This document shows, one piece after another, positions 52,189 to 60,773 of a stretch of DNA of 64,000 bases (within the stretch, counting starts at the first letter, position 1; each line of letters starts with the position of its first letter). Position numbers and translations under genes: made by a program. The stretch comes from Hoeflea sp. (GTDB taxonomy: Bacteria > Pseudomonadota > Alphaproteobacteria > Rhizobiales > Rhizobiaceae): NCBI GenBank assembly GCA_019084245.1, contig JAHRFE010000027.1, positions 248,001-312,000 of the forward strand. Direction: 5' to 3'. The notes under the pieces were generated by a model. That model saw only the letters and a program-made list of their open reading frames with translations, made no database searches and had not been told where the DNA came from.

Positions 52189-52271
52189 TGAAACGAGATA
52201 GCATTTCCGCAGGAAATTGCCATTCGCGTCAATTGGGCATCATAATCTGATTGCAAGTGCCCGCGTCCAAT

Positions 52272-52359
52272 TCTCCGTCCTCAGTCCCGTCACCCGGATC
52301 TCCCCGGCATGCGCTCCGGCAGGGTCAGGGTGGCGTGTCGGCGTCGGGCGTGCGTCGAA
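52272..52359 (-). repeat. Degraded copy of the cysN 3' end
   Basis: On the minus strand these about 88 nt align with the last about 134 nt of cysN (53387-53520) with a roughly 45-nt internal deletion. Shared stretches include TTCGACGC, CCCGACGCCGAC and CGCCACC, and the codons for AHAGEI(K/R)V(A/T)G: AHAGEIKVAG in cysN and AHAGEIRVTG here. The copy sits on the far side of the GNAT/DUF1778 module from cysN, so the module is bracketed by cysN 3'-end sequence. Confidence 0.75.
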
Positions 52360-52387
52360 AAATGGCTGCGCCTTCATTGCCTGCAGC

Positions 52388-52936
52388 TTAGCCCGACAAA
52401 GCGCGCGCGGTGGCGATTGGCATGAACAGCCTCAGTGGCTGGCTCGGCAGGGGAATGAATCCGAAATCCTCATAATATGTCTTGCGACGGGCGACAGCCC
52501 CGGCATCGCCATCGTCGAATATGTCCAGCATCACCACACATGTCCCGATCTGCTCGGATGCAAGCGCAATCCGGTTCAACGCGTCCGCAACAAGGGCGCT
52601 GCCGATCCCTTTGCCCTGCTGTTGCTTGTCCACGCCAATCATGGCGATGAAGGCTGCCGGAAGCAGGCCGTGTTTCATAGCCTTTTTCGCGTAGGCCTGC
52701 GGCATATCCAAAATGGCTACCGCATGCATATTTATACCGTAGAAGCCGGCAATGCGGCTCTCGGCATCAACGGCGACCCAGATCCGGACAACATCAGCCT
52801 TGCTACCCTTTTTTGCAGTCAGCTTCAGATAATTGTCGATCTGGGAAACGCCGCACGAAAAAGCCGCTCGATCCTGTGTCTTCGGATCGAACGGCTGAAT
52901 CGTAAAGCGGGGCTTATCGCGGATGTCAGTCGGCAT
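52388..52936 (-). CDS. GNAT-family acetyltransferase toxin (TacT-like)
   Basis: A 182-aa GCN5-type acetyltransferase. The acetyl-CoA loop is IGVDKQQQGKGIGSALVADAL; an N-terminal CGVSQIDNYL and a late YYEDFGFIPLPS are typical of TacT/AtaT-like toxins that acetylate aminoacyl-tRNA. It overlaps the upstream DUF1778 antitoxin by 11 nt, confirming a toxin-antitoxin pair. Confidence 0.9.
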   Translation of the reverse strand: MPTDIRDKPRFTIQPFDPKTQDRAAFSCGVSQIDNYLKLTAKKGSKADVVRIWVAVDAESRIAGFYGINMHAVAILDMPQAYAKKAMKHGLLPAAFIAMIGVDKQQQGKGIGSALVADALNRIALASEQIGTCVVMLDIFDDGDAGAVARRKTYYEDFGFIPLPSQPLRLFMPIATARALSG

Positions 52937-53240
52937 TCGCGATCAGTTTTCTGCGCAACTCATAAGCGTTGGCCAGCCGCTGTGTTGGCTTGCGCGGGCT
53001 GTCCAGAGCGTCAAAAAACGCTTGTCGGTCCGCCTCGCTGTCGATCACCGTAACCTTGTGAGATTCAAGTGTTGCTTGCGCCGCCTTGTAGGCAGCGCTG
53101 ACGACAAATGAACTGACATCGACACCGCTAAGCGTCGCCGCACGATGGATCGCGTCCTTCACAGATGGCTGTGTCCGGGCTTCCAGGCGAGCGCTTTTGG
53201 GCTCGTCGACCGCCGACGTGGTGTCTTCAAACGCCATCAT
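52926..53240 (-). CDS. DUF1778 antitoxin (TacA-like)
   Basis: A 104-aa ribbon-helix-helix antitoxin. The conserved region is SARLEARTQPSVKDAIHRAA followed by SSFVVSAAYKAAQ, and the C-terminal DRQAFFDALDSPRKPTQRL is the toxin-binding tail of the family. GGAGA lies 5 nt before ATG 53240. Two matched inverted repeats upstream are probable autoregulatory operators. Confidence 0.9.
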   Translation of the reverse strand: MMAFEDTTSAVDEPKSARLEARTQPSVKDAIHRAATLSGVDVSSFVVSAAYKAAQATLESHKVTVIDSEADRQAFFDALDSPRKPTQRLANAYELRRKLIANAD

Positions 53241-53298
53241 TGCCGTCTCCTTGCAGCTTCCGATTGGACCCGAGATCTGGAATCCATAAGGAGAGTAC

Positions 53299-53347
53299 TG
53301 TACGGGAATTGGGCGTACAAATCAAGTGTACGTCAATTCGCCGTACA
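53299..53347. promoter_or_regulatory. Two matched operators upstream of the GNAT module
   Basis: TGTACG-ggaattggg-CGTACA (53299-53319) and TGTACG-tcaattcgc-CGTACA (53327-53347) share the pattern TGTACG-N2-AATT-N3-CGTACA and are 28 bp apart, close to integral helix turns, so they sit nearly on the same DNA face. They lie 59-107 bp upstream of the antitoxin gene, as expected for cooperative binding by the RHH antitoxin. Confidence 0.8.
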
Positions 53348-53381
53348 CTGCTGCTAGATCAGCAATACCTCAGCGAGCGCT

Positions 53382-54857
53382 CTATTCCTCCGTCTCCTCC
53401 GGCCCCGCCACCTTGATTTCCCCCGCATGCGCCCGGGCGAACTCGGTCTTCAGGAACGCCTCGATGAGCCGTGCGGGCAGGGTGATGGTGGCGCGGTCGG
53501 CGTCGGGGAGGGCGTCGAAGCGGCCGGATTTCGACCGCTTGCCGTCGATCATGCCGCCGGCGACCGTGTTGAACGTCTCCGGATCGATCAGGATGAAGGC
53601 GCCGGTATCGCGGTTGGTCTCATACGCGTCGAAGATCGCTGTATCTTCAAAATCGAGTTCCACCACACCGATGCCATTGACCGGCAGGAAGGTGGCGTCG
53701 TCCCAGTTGCCGGTGGAGAGATCAAGCGCCGAGGTCGGGCGCACCATCACCCGCTGGCGACGCGACCCGGCCTTGAGCCAGTAGCGCTTGCCCGGCACGA
53801 TGCCGTCCGGCGACAGTGCCACCAGCCGGGCGGTAAAGGCGCGGCCTGTCATCGGCCGCTGGTCGATCGCCGCGATCATGTCGCCGCGCGCCACGTCCAC
53901 CGGGCGGTCGAGCACCAGCGTGATGGCGTCGCCGTGCACCGCCGCGTTGCGCACCAGATCATAGGTGACGATGGCTTTGACATTGGCTTCCACCCCCGAG
54001 GGCAGCACCACGACGCTGTCGCCGGGCTTGATCGAGCCGCCGGCCACCGTGCCTTGATAGCCGCGAAAGCCTTCGCCGGGTCGCGAGACGCGCTGCACCG
54101 GCAGGCGGAAGCCGGTGGTCTGGCCGGTGCGCTGGGTGGCTTTTTCCAAGGCCTCGACCAGCGTGGGACCGCTGTACCACGGCATCACATCATCGCCGCG
54201 CAGCACGATGTTTTCACCCTTGAGCGCCGAGACCGGAATTGCGGTCACCTGGCGCACGCCGAGCGACAGCGCGATCTCGCGGAACGACCGCGCAATCGCC
54301 TGGAAGCCCGCCTCGTCGTAATTGCTCAGGTCGATCTTGTTGACCGCCAGCACGAACTGCCGGATCCCCATCAGCGCCGCGATTGTCGCATGACGCCGGG
54401 TCTGTTCAAGAATGCCGGCGCGCGCGTCGACCAGCAGGACGGCGAGATCGGCGGTCGAGGCGCCGGTCGCCATGTTGCGGGTGTACTGCACATGGCCCGG
54501 CGTGTCGGCGACGATGAACGAGCGCCGGTCGGAGGAAAAATAGCGGTAGGCGACATCGATGGTGATGCCCTGTTCGCGCTCGGCCTGCAGCCCGTCGAGC
54601 AGCAGCGCGAAATCGGGCAGGCCGAGCTCGTTCTGCTTGCCGGTGGAATCGCGCCTCAGCGCTGCGGCCTGGTCTTCCTTGACCGCCTTGGTGTCCCACA
54701 ACAGCCGGCCGATCAGCGTCGACTTGCCGTCATCGACCGAGCCGCAGGTGATGAACCGTAAGGGACGCGCCTGCCGTCCGGCTGTCTGCGGATGCGGGTC
54801 GATGTCGAGGATGTCTTCGCCGGGCAACAGATTGTGCGAGAGAGTTTGGCCGGTCAT
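53382..54857 (-). CDS. cysN: Sulfate adenylyltransferase GTPase subunit
   Basis: A 491-aa EF-Tu-like GTPase that drives APS formation by CysD. G motifs are present: CGSVDDGKSTLIGRLL (P-loop), VADTPGHVQYTRNMATGAS and VLAVNKIDLSN. The length corresponds to CysN alone, not the NodQ/CysNC fusion with APS kinase. That agrees with the use of CysH as an APS reductase. It shares one base with the cysD stop (TGATG). Confidence 0.95.
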   Translation of the reverse strand: MTGQTLSHNLLPGEDILDIDPHPQTAGRQARPLRFITCGSVDDGKSTLIGRLLWDTKAVKEDQAAALRRDSTGKQNELGLPDFALLLDGLQAEREQGITIDVAYRYFSSDRRSFIVADTPGHVQYTRNMATGASTADLAVLLVDARAGILEQTRRHATIAALMGIRQFVLAVNKIDLSNYDEAGFQAIARSFREIALSLGVRQVTAIPVSALKGENIVLRGDDVMPWYSGPTLVEALEKATQRTGQTTGFRLPVQRVSRPGEGFRGYQGTVAGGSIKPGDSVVVLPSGVEANVKAIVTYDLVRNAAVHGDAITLVLDRPVDVARGDMIAAIDQRPMTGRAFTARLVALSPDGIVPGKRYWLKAGSRRQRVMVRPTSALDLSTGNWDDATFLPVNGIGVVELDFEDTAIFDAYETNRDTGAFILIDPETFNTVAGGMIDGKRSKSGRFDALPDADRATITLPARLIEAFLKTEFARAHAGEIKVAGPEETEE

Positions 54858-55789
54858 CAGAAATATCCTTCGCGTTTCTTCTTTTCCATCGACCCCGACT
54901 GGTCGCGGTCGATTGCCCGGCCCTGACGTTCCGACACCGTGGCGATTTCGAGCTCGGTGATGACTTCGTCCAGCGTCGTGGCGCTTGAGGGCACCGCGCC
55001 GGTGAGCGGAAAGCAGCCGAGCGTGCGGAACCGCACCATCTCCTCGCGCACAATCTCGTCGGGGAGCAGTTCGAGCCGCTTGTCCTCGGCCAGGATCATC
55101 ATGCCGTCGCGCTCGACGATTTTGCGGCGTGCGGCGAAATAGAGCGGCACCAGGTCGATGCGCTCGGCCTGGATGTAGCGCCAGATGTCGACCTCGGTCC
55201 AGTTCGACAGCGGAAAGGCGCGCACGCTTTCGCCCGCATGGATCATGCCGTTGTAGATCGACCAGAGTTCCGGGCGCTGGTTGCGCGGGTCCCAGGCGTG
55301 GTCGGAGGTGCGGAACGAATAGATCCGCTCCTTGGCGCGGCTCGCTTCCTCGTCGCGCCGCGCGCCGCCGAAGGCCGCGTCGTACTTGCCGATGTCGAGC
55401 GCCTGCTTGAGCGCCTGCGTCTTCATGATGTCGGTATAGCGCGCCGAACCATGGCTGAACGGCGTGACCTGATCGCGAAGCCCGTCGGGATTGGTGTGGG
55501 CGATCAGGTCGAGCCCGTGCTTGGCCACCACCTGGTCGCGGAAGGCGATCATTTCGGGAAACTTCCAGCCGGTGTCGATATGCACCAGCGGAAACGGCAG
55601 CTTGCCCGGGTGAAACGCCTTCAGCGCCAGGTGCAGGAGCACCGAGGAATCCTTGCCGATCGAATAGAGCATCACCGGACGCTCGAATTCGGCCGCCACC
55701 TCGCGAAAGATGTGGATCGCCTCGTTTTCCAGCGCCTTGAGATGCGGGTCGAGCGGCGGTTTGCCGCGCCCGTGTTCGATCACGTTCAT
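54857..55789 (-). CDS. cysD: Sulfate adenylyltransferase small subunit
   Basis: A 310-aa PP-loop enzyme that forms adenosine 5'-phosphosulfate from ATP and sulfate. The PP-loop is [20 protein letters not shown]; the C-terminal [10 protein letters not shown] is characteristic. The frame runs upstream through cysH as a shadow, but ATG 55789 gives the family start. It lies 10 nt after cysH. Confidence 0.96.
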   Translation of the reverse strand: MNVIEHGRGKPPLDPHLKALENEAIHIFREVAAEFERPVMLYSIGKDSSVLLHLALKAFHPGKLPFPLVHIDTGWKFPEMIAFRDQVVAKHGLDLIAHTNPDGLRDQVTPFSHGSARYTDIMKTQALKQALDIGKYDAAFGGARRDEEASRAKERIYSFRTSDHAWDPRNQRPELWSIYNGMIHAGESVRAFPLSNWTEVDIWRYIQAERIDLVPLYFAARRKIVERDGMMILAEDKRLELLPDEIVREEMVRFRTLGCFPLTGAVPSSATTLDEVITELEIATVSERQGRAIDRDQSGSMEKKKREGYF

Positions 55790-55799
55790 GGTGGGTCCT

Positions 55800-56621
55800 T
55801 CAGATGTTTGACGTGGCCGAAGCCAAAGTGGTGACCTTGGGCTGGCCCTGGGCGCGCGAGCCCGAGACGGAGGCCGACAGATGCAGCCCGCATTCGCGCC
55901 GCTCGTCCTGCTCCCACCACCAGCGCCCGGCGCGTTCCGGCTCGCCCGGCTTGATGGCGCGGGTGCAGGGCTCGCAGCCGATCGAGGGATAGCCCTTTGC
56001 ATGCAGCGGGTTGACCGGCACGTCGTCGGCATTCGCCCGGGCGCGCAGCGTCTCCAGCGACTGGTCGGCCAGCGGATTGATCTTGATGAGGCTCCGGTCG
56101 GCGTCCCATTCTGCCAGCGGCGCATTGGCCCGGTTGCCCGACTGGCCGCGCCTGAGGCCGGTGACCCAGATCTCGGCGTCCGCGAGAGCGCGGCCCAAGG
56201 GCTGCAGCTTGCGCGCATGGCAGCAGGCATGCCGCGCCTCGACGCTGTCGTAAAACCCGTTCATGCCATAGAGCGCCACAAACCCGTCGACTTCTTCCTT
56301 CCACGGCTTGAACACCTCGATGCTCAAGCGATAGCGCGCTTCGGTCTCGGCCATCAGCGTGAGCGTCTCGGCGAACAGCCGCCCGGTGTCGAGCGTGACG
56401 ATGCGAACATCCGCGCTTGTGGCCGCGATCAGCGAGGTCAGCACCTGGTCTTCAAGCCCGAGCGACGTGGTGAACACCGCGCGGCCCAGCGCCGCAATCC
56501 GCAGGATCCTGCCCGGCAGCGACAGCGGCGCCAGCTCCTGGGCGAGCTCAGCCGCCAGCGCCGGTCCGAAGTCCCGGCGCGGGGTCACGCCGGGGCGGGG
56601 CAGAGGTTGATGCAGGGTCAT
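55800..56621 (-). CDS. cysH: Assimilatory APS/PAPS reductase
   Basis: A 273-aa thioredoxin-dependent reductase releasing sulfite. Two Cys pairs, [11 protein letters not shown] and GCEPCTRAI, are the 4Fe-4S ligands typical of the APS-reductase class, and ECGLH carries the catalytic Cys. ATG 56621 with GGAG 9 nt upstream is preferred over ATG 56648. First gene of cysHDN. Confidence 0.94.
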   Translation of the reverse strand: MTLHQPLPRPGVTPRRDFGPALAAELAQELAPLSLPGRILRIAALGRAVFTTSLGLEDQVLTSLIAATSADVRIVTLDTGRLFAETLTLMAETEARYRLSIEVFKPWKEEVDGFVALYGMNGFYDSVEARHACCHARKLQPLGRALADAEIWVTGLRRGQSGNRANAPLAEWDADRSLIKINPLADQSLETLRARANADDVPVNPLHAKGYPSIGCEPCTRAIKPGEPERAGRWWWEQDERRECGLHLSASVSGSRAQGQPKVTTLASATSNI

Positions 56622-56846
56622 GATGCAGGCTCCGATTGTTGCAAGCATTCTCGCCGCGCGCGCCGGTCATAACGAGGCATCTCAGTCCTTTTGTGCGCTG
56701 TGATGAGGTTGGTTGTTCCGCGTGACCCGGTGTTGCTGCAAAATCTGTTCGCTGCCCGCGATGTTGCTTTGAATTGCGCATTGACCGCGCTTGCCAATCA
56801 TGCGACCCCGGAACCCGACACGAACAACGAAAGCGGACCAAAGCCG

Positions 56847-57677
56847 ATGGGCGCGCAAGGCATTTCCACCCTCGCCAACGATCAGGACCGTGATCTGATC
56901 ACGACGCTGGAAACCGCCGCGATTGCCGCCGGGAAGGCCATTCTCGCCGTCCGCGCCGAAGGCGCCAGTGTCGTGGTCAAATCCGACAGCTCGCCTGTCA
57001 CCCAGGCCGACAGGATTGCTGAACAGCTGATCCTCGACGTCCTGGCCAGCCGCTATCCCCACATCCCGGTCGTTGCCGAGGAACTGGCTGAAGCGGGCAA
57101 ATGCCCGGGCACCGCGCGAGGCGAGTTCTTTCTGGTCGATGCGCTCGATGGCACCAAGGATTTCATCGCCGGGCGCGCCGATTTCACCGTCAATATTGCG
57201 CTTGTGCGCGATCAGTATCCCGCAGCCGGGGTTGTCTATGCGCCGGCGCACGGGCGGATGTGGAGCGGCTTCGGCGATGTCGCGCATGTCTCCGAGGTCT
57301 CGGCGGAGGGCGAGATCACCAGCCGCACGCAGATCCGCACAAGGCCGCTGCCGAAACTGCCGGTGGCGCTTGTCAGCATTTCCCACCGCGAGCCTGCGAC
57401 CGAGGAATGGCTCAAGCGATTGTCCGACTACGAGACCCAGAACGTCGGCTCCTCGCTCAAGTTCTGCCTGCTGGCCGAAGGCCGCGCCGACGTCTATCCC
57501 CGGCTTGTCTGCCTCAAGCAATGGGACATCGCCGCAGGCGACGCAGTCCTGCGCGCGGCAGGTGGTGCCACGCTGTCGCTGGAGGGCGTGCCGCTGAGCT
57601 ACGGCGTGGAGGGCTCCGATTTCCGCTGCTCGCAATTTGTCGGCTGGGGCAGGACCCCGAACGCACCTGCCGGCTAG
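56847..57677 (+). CDS. cysQ: 3'(2'),5'-bisphosphate nucleotidase
   Basis: A 276-aa inositol-monophosphatase-fold enzyme that removes PAP, which inhibits sulfate assimilation. Metal-site motifs are visible: VVAEEL, FFLVDALDGTKDFIAG (the DxDGTxxF box) and LKQWDIAAGDAVLRAAGG. ATG 56847 yields the usual length; an open frame upstream to 56691 encodes an atypical extension. Divergent from cysH, so linked functionally. Confidence 0.92.
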   Translation: MGAQGISTLANDQDRDLITTLETAAIAAGKAILAVRAEGASVVVKSDSSPVTQADRIAEQLILDVLASRYPHIPVVAEELAEAGKCPGTARGEFFLVDALDGTKDFIAGRADFTVNIALVRDQYPAAGVVYAPAHGRMWSGFGDVAHVSEVSAEGEITSRTQIRTRPLPKLPVALVSISHREPATEEWLKRLSDYETQNVGSSLKFCLLAEGRADVYPRLVCLKQWDIAAGDAVLRAAGGATLSLEGVPLSYGVEGSDFRCSQFVGWGRTPNAPAG

Positions 57678-57736
57678 ACGCGAGGCGACGATTTCGGCCG
57701 GACGTTCAGCACGCGGGCCCGCCGATGCGTGGCCTG

Positions 57737-58510
57737 CTACTGCACGTTGTCGTAGATCCCCTGGTAGACGATCTTCCACACCGTGACCAGCAACGTGTTC
57801 TTGCCGAAATACTGGACATTCACATCGACCCGGTGCGGCGCGGCTTCCGTCGTCCAGTCGAGCACCAGCGTTGCAGGAGGAGCGGCGGCCGTGACCGCCG
57901 TGTCGCTGACGAAGACGCCCGGCGCCACCTGCAACACCCATTCCGCCGGCTGGTTCTGCAGGAAGGGATTGATCATCTTCTTGAGCACGATCAGCGCCGC
58001 GTTGCCGCCTGCATTGGCGTTCAACAGGCGCGACAACAGGTCGACATTGTTGAGCACGTTCGCCGGCACCGTGTATTCGAGATTGACCGCCAGATTGTAC
58101 CGCCCCTCGGTGGGAGCGCCGAGCGGCAGGTCGAGAACCCACAGCATCACCGTACAGTAGCCGCAATGCGGCAGGTCGGTGAAGTAGTTGGCGTGCTGGA
58201 TCTGAACCCCGTTGTTGGCCACGACATGGCCGCCCGCGTTGACCGCCCAGATCGGTGCCACTCCGCCGGTGCTGGAGGCCACGGCCACCATTTCGGAATG
58301 CTCCTGCATGTGGGTCGTGTAGCGTTGCGGTCCGGCCGGCGGCCAGTTGACCGTGGTGACCGCCTGCTGCGCGCCGCCCGCATGGTAGGGCACAAAGGCG
58401 TGCTGCTGCTGAATGTCGGCCTGGATCGCCGCGATCGAGGCGTCGGCGATTGCGATCAGCGGCGCGAGCTCCTGTGCTGTCAGGGTTGCTTTCCAGCGAA
58501 TGCGCGGCAT
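57737..58510 (-). CDS. Cytidine-deaminase-fold-like protein, uncharacterised
   Basis: A 257-aa protein with the zinc signature expected of the deaminase superfamily: H71-S-E73 (MQEHSEMVAVASS) and, 43 residues later, P114-H-C116-G-Y-C119 (TDLPHCGYCTVML). Strands on either side (APIWAVNAGGHVVA) fit the fold. The remainder (residues 130-257) matches nothing I know. GAGGAAAA lies before the ATG. It follows the 455-aa gene in the same direction, separated by 135 nt with a strong inverted repeat. It could be a nucleotide/nucleic-acid deaminase or a toxin effector. The role is unknown. Confidence 0.6.
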   Translation of the reverse strand: MPRIRWKATLTAQELAPLIAIADASIAAIQADIQQQHAFVPYHAGGAQQAVTTVNWPPAGPQRYTTHMQEHSEMVAVASSTGGVAPIWAVNAGGHVVANNGVQIQHANYFTDLPHCGYCTVMLWVLDLPLGAPTEGRYNLAVNLEYTVPANVLNNVDLLSRLLNANAGGNAALIVLKKMINPFLQNQPAEWVLQVAPGVFVSDTAVTAAAPPATLVLDWTTEAAPHRVDVNVQYFGKNTLLVTVWKIVYQGIYDNVQ

Positions 58511-58571
58511 GGCTTTTCCTCATCGGTTTGGTTGAAGACGGCCGTCGCCGGCCCGTGGCGAAAATCATGAT

Positions 58572-58633
58572 CCCGGCGCCCCTGAAGCAGGACGGCGAAG
58601 CTGCCGCCCGGTTGCCGGGGCAGGGGCGCCGGG
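58572..58633. repeat. Perfect 13-bp inverted repeat between the two unknown genes
   Basis: CCCGGCGCCCCTG (58572-58584) and CAGGGGCGCCGGG (58621-58633) are exact complements around a 36-nt loop. The second arm ends 12 nt before the stop codon of the 455-aa gene. In RNA it would form a very stable stem that could end transcription partially or protect the upstream message. Confidence 0.75.
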
Positions 58634-58645
58634 AACGCCGGGAGG

Positions 58646-60013
58646 CTACTGCGGATTGATCAGGTTGATGTTGGTTCCCATGATCAGCGCCGTTTCGGCT
58701 GTCGATTCCCCGGTGAAGGTCTTGGATGCAGCATCCGCCTTCCAGCCCGAGGACGAACTTCCGCCGCCGCCCGAGAAGCTGAACGGTCCGATGCGCAATC
58801 CCGCCGAGACTTCCCATTTTTCGGAAAATGACTTGAACGATGATTGACTGACGGTGATCGAGAACGACGGCTTGTAACAGACGATCATGCCGACCTTCTG
58901 CACCGACATGATGCCGTCAGGTCCCCACACCGCCTTGGTTCCGCTGTCGCCATAGGCAGAATAGCCGCGGATGAAAGGGCCGTTCTGCACGCCGGTGACG
59001 AAGGCGCCGTTGTACCAGCGTGACGCGTTGATCGAGATCTGGTCCCAGGCCTTGAAGCTGACATTGACCTGGAGCGAGGAGTCCGAGGCAAACTCGTCGA
59101 TCCGTTCCCACGAACCGCCGACATTGACGCTCCAGAAGAATTCCCTGATCGAGGCGCTGCCGCCGGCCCAGGTCTTCTTGTAGTCATATTCGGCTTGCGA
59201 GTTCGAGAACCCGATCGAGCCGCTGGAGCCGCCGGTGCCGGCCTGGACCTTGGCAAGCCATGTGGTGGCGTCCATCGCCAGCGAATATCCGGGAACGGAT
59301 GGAAAGTTGGCGAGCGAAGGGTCCTGCAGCTTGGTGTAGTAATCCTTGTTCAATAGCCGGTCCTGGGCGTCCTTCAGGCCGGGCGTCGTCACTTCGGAGA
59401 GCAACTGGTTGTAGACATCCTGCTGGGCCTGAACATTCTTGAAAGCCGAATCCAGTTGCACCTGCCAGGTGCGTCCGCCGAAGGTTCCGAGCCATTCGGT
59501 ATAGGGCGGGGTGTTGGTTCCCCCGGTTTCGGTATGATAGGCGTCGACCGACTGCTTGTAGATCGTGTCGTAGTTGTTCGTCGCAAGCTGCAGCATGTTG
59601 CGCGCCTGCTCGAGATCGGCCTTCAGCTTGGGATCGGTTGTCGCGGCACTGATCACATTGAGCATCTGGCCATAGGCGTCATTGAAGGCGGTGCCGGCCG
59701 AGGTGTATTGTCCCGTGGCGCTGAATTGCGGCACGGTCGAGCAGAAGTCCCACTGCGCTGCCCCCGTGTAGCCGGTCGGCACAACCGGCCAGTCCCAGGT
59801 GGTGAAGGGATAGACCAGCTGGAAATTGCTGGGCGAGATGCCCAGGCCATCGATCATGGCGCCGTAGAGGTGGTTCCAGGACTTGTCGTTGACATCGGCA
59901 AGCGCTTCGGTGGTCAACGGATGGTCGCTGGACAGAGCCAGCGGATGGATGGCTTCGTGGCTCTCGGCTCGCGCCAGGTCCTGTTCGGAGTGACTGGTCA
60001 ATACTTTGCGCAT
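58646..60013 (-). CDS. Uncharacterised 455-aa protein upstream of the deaminase-like gene
   Basis: No signal peptide or membrane span is evident. The N-terminal about 240 residues are Tyr/Trp/Gln-rich and helical (DLEQARNMLQLATNNYDTIY). The C-terminal half is strand-rich, with SREFFWSVN-like stretches, FKAWDQISINASRWYNG, and a Gly/Ser-rich end (GPFSFSGGGGSSSSGWKA, TFTGESTAETALIMGTNINL). The alternating polar/hydrophobic C-terminal part resembles secreted or pore-type beta proteins, but I do not recognise a named family. TGAGGAAC precedes the ATG. It probably forms an operon with the deaminase-like gene. Confidence 0.75.
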   Translation of the reverse strand: MRKVLTSHSEQDLARAESHEAIHPLALSSDHPLTTEALADVNDKSWNHLYGAMIDGLGISPSNFQLVYPFTTWDWPVVPTGYTGAAQWDFCSTVPQFSATGQYTSAGTAFNDAYGQMLNVISAATTDPKLKADLEQARNMLQLATNNYDTIYKQSVDAYHTETGGTNTPPYTEWLGTFGGRTWQVQLDSAFKNVQAQQDVYNQLLSEVTTPGLKDAQDRLLNKDYYTKLQDPSLANFPSVPGYSLAMDATTWLAKVQAGTGGSSGSIGFSNSQAEYDYKKTWAGGSASIREFFWSVNVGGSWERIDEFASDSSLQVNVSFKAWDQISINASRWYNGAFVTGVQNGPFIRGYSAYGDSGTKAVWGPDGIMSVQKVGMIVCYKPSFSITVSQSSFKSFSEKWEVSAGLRIGPFSFSGGGGSSSSGWKADAASKTFTGESTAETALIMGTNINLINPQ

Positions 60014-60773
60014 GATGGTTCCTCACCTGTTGAAGTTGAACGTCCGCATCAGAAATCGCCCGGTGTTGACATCGTCTGGCGGCCCATCGCTGCGCCGGAG
60101 CACCCTGACCGGCGGCGGTATCTCCCGTTCAAGAAGGCATGCCGGACCAGTGTCCAGGCCCGTCACCGGAGCAAACCGGTGCAAGGTGGAAGCGGAATCC
60201 ATCGATGTCTTGTTGAAGCCGTCAGGAATTCAGGATGAATCTGCCGACAGCACGCCATATGTACTGGGCACCCGATTCCTGGCGTTTTGCATCGGCGCCA
60301 GGTCAAGGTTTGCCGAACTTGATGTCAAAACAGGATGCACCGGACCTCTCCCCCGGCAACGCACTCTCTGATTTAATTATTTAACCATTGCAACCCAAAG
60401 TAAGTCAAATGAAATTCTCAAGAATCATCTCACCAACCAGCTTCGAGAACAGGATTTGACCAGGCCGTGGCTTCATTTTGATCTTAAGTAATTGAAAATA
60501 TAGAAAATTCATATGCCGAGGGCTGCGAAGGCAATACAACCTGCAATCGTCGCCGCTGTGACAACTGGTGTGCCAATCAGCGCGGCCGGTGACGGCATGG
60601 CAGGAAGGCTCCGGCCAGAGACGGGCGACGAGCCGCTTTTCGGCACATCACAGAGGGCTGTGCTGTCCGGTCCTCCGAGGCAGGCGTGCCGCGTGCAGGC
60701 ATGGTGAAGCCCGCGTCCGCGCCAGACGGGGATCAACCCGTGTCAGCCTTCCCGCGCGAGCTCAAGGCAGGGG
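60014..60773. other. Long intergenic region with an AT-rich segment
   Basis: I see no supportable gene in these 760 nt; the short frames lack ribosome-binding sites and protein-like composition. About 60365-60520 is clearly richer in A+T than the surroundings (e.g. TTTAATTATTTAACCATT) and may hold the promoter region of the 455-aa gene or a recombination scar. Confidence 0.5.

Noticed and set aside
57101-58570. Plus-strand open frame of 489 codons
   Set aside because: It spans the cysQ 3' part in another frame and runs antisense to the deaminase-like gene. It lacks any domain pattern.
60509-60736. Minus-strand frame of 75 codons with a hydrophobic end
   Set aside because: There is no ribosome-binding site, no homologue known to me, and it lies in an otherwise non-coding stretch.
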